Positions 6,901 to 9,944 of a DNA stretch of 9,944 bases are shown piece after piece (position 1 is the stretch's first letter; each line of letters opens with the position of its first letter). The notes below the pieces were generated by a model. It was not told the DNA's origin. It saw only the letters and a list, made by a program, of their open reading frames with translations, and searched no databases. This DNA comes from JBBSUQ01 sp038234235. GTDB lineage: Bacteria; Bacteroidota; Bacteroidia; Flavobacteriales_D; Crocinitomicaceae. The DNA lies in NCBI GenBank assembly GCA_038234235.1, contig JBBSUQ010000124.1, forward strand, positions 1 through 9,944. The letters run 5' to 3'. Position numbers and translations under genes: made by a program.

Positions 6901-7190
6901 CAGATTTCCATGACGGTTTTGCTGCGGTGCAAGATGGCATTGGTTGGACATTAATAAACGCAGACGGAAAGAGAATTACTTATCCAAGTTTTGGTCGAAT
7001 AGAGTATGCCGGAGCAAACATTTACAAAGTTTATGAAACCAGCAAAAAAGGTTTATATGATCACAAAGGAAACATGATTTTACCCGTTGAATATGAAAGA
7101 TTGGAGATTCTCCCAAACAATAAAATATTGTGCCTTAAAGAAGGTAATATTTACTATTTCGACCTGAAAACGAGAAAATTTATAGATTAA
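3924..7190 (+). CDS. Large exported WG-repeat protein, TTG start
   Basis: A 1088-residue protein starts at TTG, 12 bases after the lipoprotein stop. The start is decided by the signal peptide that follows at once (MKNLISYIVFILFSIGGLFA, likely cut before QEF); no in-frame ATG lies close by. Motifs of the WG/KWG beta-repeat type (Gly-aromatic or Gly-Leu-Tyr, a turn with G/K, Ile-hydrophobic-Pro, then Y-x-x-I) recur. They occur near residues 69 (GIINSEGKDIIEP), 266 (GLIDLDGNEIL), 302 (GLFNLKKGFIIPIAY), 336 (GLYSFKKNKEILPVKY), 629 (GWGVVYGDSIVIKTIY), 764 (GLSGLKHPDGSVI), 1008 (GWTLINADGKRI) and 1043 (GLYDHKGNMILPVEY). The regions between, notably about 380-620 and 790-980, are more diverged. There is no transmembrane helix after the signal and no obvious type IX secretion C-terminal domain, so it is likely periplasmic or held by its lipoprotein neighbour. 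WG repeats usually form propeller-like or solenoid surfaces for binding; the ligand is unknown. Confidence 0.88.
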   Translation: MKNLISYIVFILFSIGGLFAQEFNRPLYENYLWYIKSDKQKIALPETVTFVGNFDDKNSAYYIKEGNYGIINSEGKDIIEPKKDWITALGNGLYFIQDNNKKYIYDILEKDTIFASFTKKINSNWFIYPFKKGFNLVNIFKKEKHFIKAENSVLFNHPKAVIFNSDLGINYANEKGKILGQKGMYTEFLDYSVYISGNLTKIIDENGPWEIPLKATGLLYGFKYLGYNSNGTYYLYDRPTRKLLISGNYDLISPKYKSYYETKNKFLTGLIDLDGNEILKTQYTSIQSSGEDFLVNNGNSCGLFNLKKGFIIPIAYANIRKHQDFAIVSNMQTFKGLYSFKKNKEILPVKYTSIKIYGDEVRAYTGTNVRLIYLDTNHNFETDLQLANSISLDLEKEIPLNDKEIDYRLFPQGWFIRDTTLKLKNGDIVSKRFWGLRDYNDSVLSRANYKIPVFIENTSYNLFAMGISTKLPFWGEESFKLFKFINSTNGKYLGTAGIISYSPTDFVTRNYVRMYTENSISILKDNKLMDVVYFDVTHEPYVRYIPNTPKLNLEMEEKSNRTSLKVTSTDLENPTYTESLVKNKSYKYFSYDKAEFNYFDNNGDPLFKENFKFAERYRNNSAAVLSKTGWGVVYGDSIVIKTIYSNVERLPEFGDTIYRLEKNSDRYTYRNSKMENMKSDLGIFQKANAYYSVFLKEGKYQVYDNDLKLLIGDLPNIRVFKNVNFRSKEKKQITIFDREANILGVLDEKNDNFFDENYLITKQGGLSGLKHPDGSVILENLYKSFEKFGILTLTTDGEKIYLFDENFVEINKIKGDKYLLDTIEMKLLISDGAILEVYDEKLEKIAKIKLPEKILEAYAGLIFTNKNHAYNYLLEGCPIKLSYTDYNTLENGFLTYKDERKYWNLYFEGEIISSDTLKSGKILYHGEGIFSNQNTLGFHIFSSNSQIEKTILAYFRPEFFSDGKLKIQLNKEKSAYFNSNLEVAIEEEFINTTDFHDGFAAVQDGIGWTLINADGKRITYPSFGRIEYAGANIYKVYETSKKGLYDHKGNMILPVEYERLEILPNNKILCLKEGNIYYFDLKTRKFID

Positions 7191-7236
7191 GCTTGTATTA
7201 CTGTTGCAATTACCCATATTCTTAAGACTAAATTCC

Positions 7237-7244
7237 TAACTTTA
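7237..7244 (+). promoter_or_regulatory. Possible -7 box ahead of the kinase gene
   Basis: TAACTTTA is one base off TAnnTTTG and lies 29 bases before the kinase ATG. The nearest TTG upstream (7204-7206) is 30 bases away, too far for the usual spacing. The 83-base gap shows no terminator for the WG-repeat gene, so read-through is also possible. Confidence 0.25.
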
Positions 7245-7273
7245 CAAGAAATTTTGATATTTAAAGTATAAAA

Positions 7274-8206
7274 ATGAGTTTACTTACAGTTGGAAGCGTC
7301 GCCTTTGATGCAATTGAAACACCATTCGGCAAAACAGATAAGATAGTTGGTGGTGCCGGAACATACATTGCCTTGGCGGCATCGTTCTTTGAATCAGAAC
7401 AACAAATTGTTTCTGTTGTAGGAGGCGATTTTCCTAAAGAAACATTGAATTATCTTACTGGTAGAGGTATTAAATTAGATGGTTTGCAAATTATTGAAGA
7501 CGAAAAAACATTTTTTTGGTCTGGAAAATACCACAACGATATGAATTCTAGAGATACTTTAGTGACTGAGCTAAACGTTCTCGAGAAATTTGATCCAATC
7601 ATCCCTGTATCTTGCCAAAATGCAGATTATTTGATGTTGGGAAATTTGAGTCCACAAGTTCAAAAACTAGTTATTGAAAGATTACACAAACGTCCAAAAC
7701 TAATTGCAATGGATACCATGAATTTTTGGATGGATATTGCTCTGGAACCGTTAAAAGATACTTTAAAATTGATCGACTTGTTAATCATCAATGATGAAGA
7801 AGCAAGACAATTGTCGGGAGAATATTCTTTGGTTAAAGCATCCCAAGTAATTAGAGAAATGGGCCCTAAATATTTGATAATCAAAAAAGGAGAACATGGC
7901 GCCTTGTTGTTTCATGAAGACAAAGCATTTTTTGCTCCGGCATTGCCATTAGAAGAAGTTTTTGATCCTACAGGTGCAGGTGATACTTTCGCAGGCGGAT
8001 TTATGGGTTATATTTCTAGTTCGGATGATATTTCTTACGACAATATGAAACGTGCAATTATCGCCGGTTCAGCTTTGGCATCTTTTTGTGTAGAGAAATT
8101 TGGAACGAAACGTTTAGAAGAAGTTACTTTGGAAGAAATCGACCATAGAATAAATAAATTTGTAGAACTCACCGATTTCAGTATGGTGGAATCTATTGCA
8201 AAATAA
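7274..8206 (+). CDS. PfkB-family carbohydrate/nucleoside kinase
   Basis: A cytoplasmic ATP-dependent kinase of the ribokinase/PfkB fold, 310 residues, the usual family length. Visible motifs are the N-terminal VGSVAFD strand, GGAGTYIAL (26-34, the di-glycine hinge for sugar binding), NDEE (173-176, the NxxE Mg/phosphate motif) and DPTGAGDTFAGGF (231 onward). In the last, D237 of GAGD is the catalytic base and the Gly/Ala run is the anion hole. All key residues are present. The substrate cannot be read from sequence. The short lid (FFWSGKYHNDMNSRDT, about 80-95) differs from that of typical ribokinase, and no sugar transporter or catabolic gene lies beside it. The next gene starts 14 bases after its stop, so the two are likely one operon. 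Confidence 0.92.
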   Translation: MSLLTVGSVAFDAIETPFGKTDKIVGGAGTYIALAASFFESEQQIVSVVGGDFPKETLNYLTGRGIKLDGLQIIEDEKTFFWSGKYHNDMNSRDTLVTELNVLEKFDPIIPVSCQNADYLMLGNLSPQVQKLVIERLHKRPKLIAMDTMNFWMDIALEPLKDTLKLIDLLIINDEEARQLSGEYSLVKASQVIREMGPKYLIIKKGEHGALLFHEDKAFFAPALPLEEVFDPTGAGDTFAGGFMGYISSSDDISYDNMKRAIIAGSALASFCVEKFGTKRLEEVTLEEIDHRINKFVELTDFSMVESIAK

Positions 8207-8220
8207 TAAATAAGCTTATT

Positions 8221-9944
8221 ATGGAGAATCAGGAATTGGAAAATCAAGCATCAGAAAACCAAGAATTGGATAATCAAATATCAGAAAATCATGCTTCAGC
8301 AATCGAAGCATCTGAAAATAAAGCGTCCGAAGATCTTGTTTCACCTGAAATTGACACTCAAGAATCTAATAATCAAGAAGAATCGGAAGTTCAAGAAATA
8401 GAAAATCTAGAAACTGACAATCAAACGACAGAGATAGCGAAAGATCAAGTGGCGGATATTCAAGAATCTAAAATTCAAGAATCAGAAATTCAGACATCTA
8501 AAGCTTCAAAAGATCAAATGCCAGTATCTGATAAACAACAATTTATTAATGAGTTGAATGTTTTGGTAGCAAATGAAGATGTGCTTTCAGTTAGTCGTGA
8601 GGTGAACGAGTTGAAAACCAAATTTGCCGATTTTATACTAGAAGAAGATAGAAAAAAGCAAGTTGCTCAATTAGAAGCCCAAGAAAGAGGAGAAACTGTA
8701 AATTTTGAACAAGAAGCTGATCCATTAAGAGAAGAATTTTTTGCCATTTACAATTCTTTCAAAGAAAAAAGGAAAGATGCTTCCGATGCAAAAAAGGCAG
8801 TGCAGGCACAAAACTATACTTTGAAGAAAAATTTGCTTGACGAATTAAAAACCTTAGTTGCAGAAGAAGAAAATATTGGTTCTTTGTTCGGAAAACGAAA
8901 AGAAATTCACGAGAAATGGAAAGTAATTGGTGCAGTTCCAAAAGAAAAGCACGATGAGCTCCAAAACGAATATTCTAAAATTACTGAAGATTTCTTTTAC
9001 AATGTCAAAATATACAAAGAGCTTAAAGATTTTGATTTAAAGAAAAATTACCAACTAAAAATGGAAGTAATAGACCAAGTTGGAAATTTGATTTTGAATC
9101 AAAACATGAAAGAAGTTGATCAATCATTCCGTCATCTTCAAAACGAATGGGATGAAGCCGGCCCTGTTGGTCAAGATCAATGGGAAGAATTGAAAGATAA
9201 ATACTGGAACAATGTAAAATTGGTTCGAGAAAAAATAAATAAATTTTACGATGAAAAACGAGGTGAATTACAAGAAAATCTGAACAAAAAATTCGCTTTA
9301 ATTAAAACTTCTGAAGATTTATTGGCAACATTAACTACAGTTGATAACGCCAAAGATTGGGAAACTAAAACTATTGAATTACTTCAAATTCAAAACGATT
9401 GGAAACAAATTGGTTTCGGTCCTAAAAAAGAAAATGAAGTTGCTTGGAAAGAATTTAGAGCCAATTGCAACATGTTCTTTGAAAAGAAGAAAGAATTTTA
9501 CGATGTAATTAAATCCGATCAGAACGTACTAGCCGATAAAAAGTTAAAACTTATTGAACAGGCACTTGCTTTAAAAGAAAATACAAATTGGAAAGAAACC
9601 AGCGAAAAACTTATCCAACTTCAAAAGCAATGGAAAACTATTGGACATGCCGGACAGAGAAATGAACAAAAACTTTGGAAAGATTTTCGTGGTGCTTGTG
9701 ACAGTTTTTTCAATTCAAAACAAAAGCATTTTGAATCTCTGGACAAGGCAAATGAGGTTAATTTGATTGCCAAACAAGATTTAATTTCGAAAATTGAAAC
9801 TTACAGTCAAAGTGATGACAAACAGAAAACTTTAAGTGATTTGCGAGAATTTTCTGCTACTTTCAATGCAATTGGTCACGTTCCAATGGCTGAGAAAGAT
9901 AATGTTTATAACGCTTACAAAAAAGCAGTAGACAATCATTACGA
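8221..9944 (+). CDS. DUF349 repeat protein, C-terminus beyond window
   Basis: Open from ATG 8221 to the window end: 574 codons plus two bases with no stop. Residues 1 to about 105 are low-complexity and acidic, rich in Glu, Gln, Asn and Ser, and begin with 10-residue repeats. From about 108 the protein is helical and highly charged, with at least five DUF349-type units. Each is recognised by an L-Q-x-x-W-K-x-I-G core, then a W/K-x-F-R-x-x-C/x-x-x-F-F/Y helix. The cores are at about 8914 (WKVIGAVPKEK), 9136 (LQNEWDEAGPVGQDQW), 9385 (QNDWKQIGFGPKKE), 9619 (LQKQWKTIGHAGQRNE) and 9850 (FSATFNAIGHVPMAEKD). DUF349 proteins are common in Bacteroidota and actinobacteria; their role is not established as far as I know. 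No signal peptide or membrane segment is seen, so it should be cytoplasmic. The start follows the kinase stop by 14 bases; an internal start near the first DUF349 unit is less likely because the frame and repeats are well kept upstream. Confidence 0.92.
   Translation, partial: MENQELENQASENQELDNQISENHASAIEASENKASEDLVSPEIDTQESNNQEESEVQEIENLETDNQTTEIAKDQVADIQESKIQESEIQTSKASKDQMPVSDKQQFINELNVLVANEDVLSVSREVNELKTKFADFILEEDRKKQVAQLEAQERGETVNFEQEADPLREEFFAIYNSFKEKRKDASDAKKAVQAQNYTLKKNLLDELKTLVAEEENIGSLFGKRKEIHEKWKVIGAVPKEKHDELQNEYSKITEDFFYNVKIYKELKDFDLKKNYQLKMEVIDQVGNLILNQNMKEVDQSFRHLQNEWDEAGPVGQDQWEELKDKYWNNVKLVREKINKFYDEKRGELQENLNKKFALIKTSEDLLATLTTVDNAKDWETKTIELLQIQNDWKQIGFGPKKENEVAWKEFRANCNMFFEKKKEFYDVIKSDQNVLADKKLKLIEQALALKENTNWKETSEKLIQLQKQWKTIGHAGQRNEQKLWKDFRGACDSFFNSKQKHFESLDKANEVNLIAKQDLISKIETYSQSDDKQKTLSDLREFSATFNAIGHVPMAEKDNVYNAYKKAVDNHY
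8224..8343 (+). repeat. Four imperfect 30-base tandem repeats coding for 10-residue units
   Basis: Units begin at 8224, 8254, 8284 and 8314 and read ENQELENQAS, ENQELDNQIS, ENHASAIEAS and ENKASEDLVS. The first two are close at DNA level; the others keep E-N at the start and Ser at the end. They lie in the disordered N-terminal region of the DUF349 protein and look like products of slippage or unequal crossing-over. Such a tract may vary in copy number among strains. Confidence 0.7.

Noticed and set aside
7192..7248. CTTGTA ... TACAAG inverted repeat in the WG-kinase gap
   Set aside because: Six-base arms 45 bases apart with no T-tract are expected by chance.
8209..8220. 12-bp perfect palindrome AATAAGCTTATT right before the DUF349 start
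   Set aside because: It has no loop to form a useful hairpin, and its AT-rich arms make chance likely; there is no other support for an operator.
8224..8343. CRISPR-like array
   Set aside because: The repeats are contiguous, in frame and imperfect with no spacers, so they are coding tandem repeats.

Overview
The window looks like a chromosomal segment from a member of the Bacteroidota, most likely a Flavobacterium-type Flavobacteriaceae. The evidence is a strongly AT-rich sequence, A-rich leaders without Shine-Dalgarno sites, TAnnTTTG-type -7 boxes, a DUF349 repeat protein, a lipoprotein/WG-repeat pair, and a short C-terminal DusB style I associate with that group. All names come from reading the sequence and from family knowledge; no database search was run.

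Left part (1-1399, minus strand): an accessory patch. It starts inside a YoeB-type toxin gene, preceded by its YefM antitoxin gene with a 4-base ATGA overlap and a palindromic operator/promoter. Next comes a short, frameshifted copy of the 3' end of dusB (476-548). Then comes an Abi_2/AbiF-like HEPN gene interrupted by one in-frame TGA (565-1245). The 154 bases between that gene and dusB hold a possible small plus-strand transcription unit: a promoter, two hairpins and T-tracts. The dusB-end copy and the true dusB 3' end lie 921 bases apart and bracket the Abi gene, which suggests an insertion at the 3' end of dusB.

Middle (1400-7190): dusB on the minus strand encodes a tRNA-dihydrouridine synthase and is divergent from a two-gene plus-strand unit. 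That unit encodes a 443-residue outer-membrane-type lipoprotein with a beta-sandwich-like N-terminal domain. Twelve bases later a 1088-residue exported WG-repeat protein begins at a TTG codon. Neither has a known function; tight spacing and two export signals suggest a joint role at the cell envelope.

Right part (7191-9944): a PfkB-family sugar/nucleoside kinase is followed after 14 bases by a DUF349 protein. The latter has a Glu/Gln/Asn/Ser-rich N-terminus partly built from 10-residue repeats and at least five DUF349 units, and it runs off the window. The two probably form an operon. No tRNA, rRNA, CRISPR array, IS element or integrase gene is visible.
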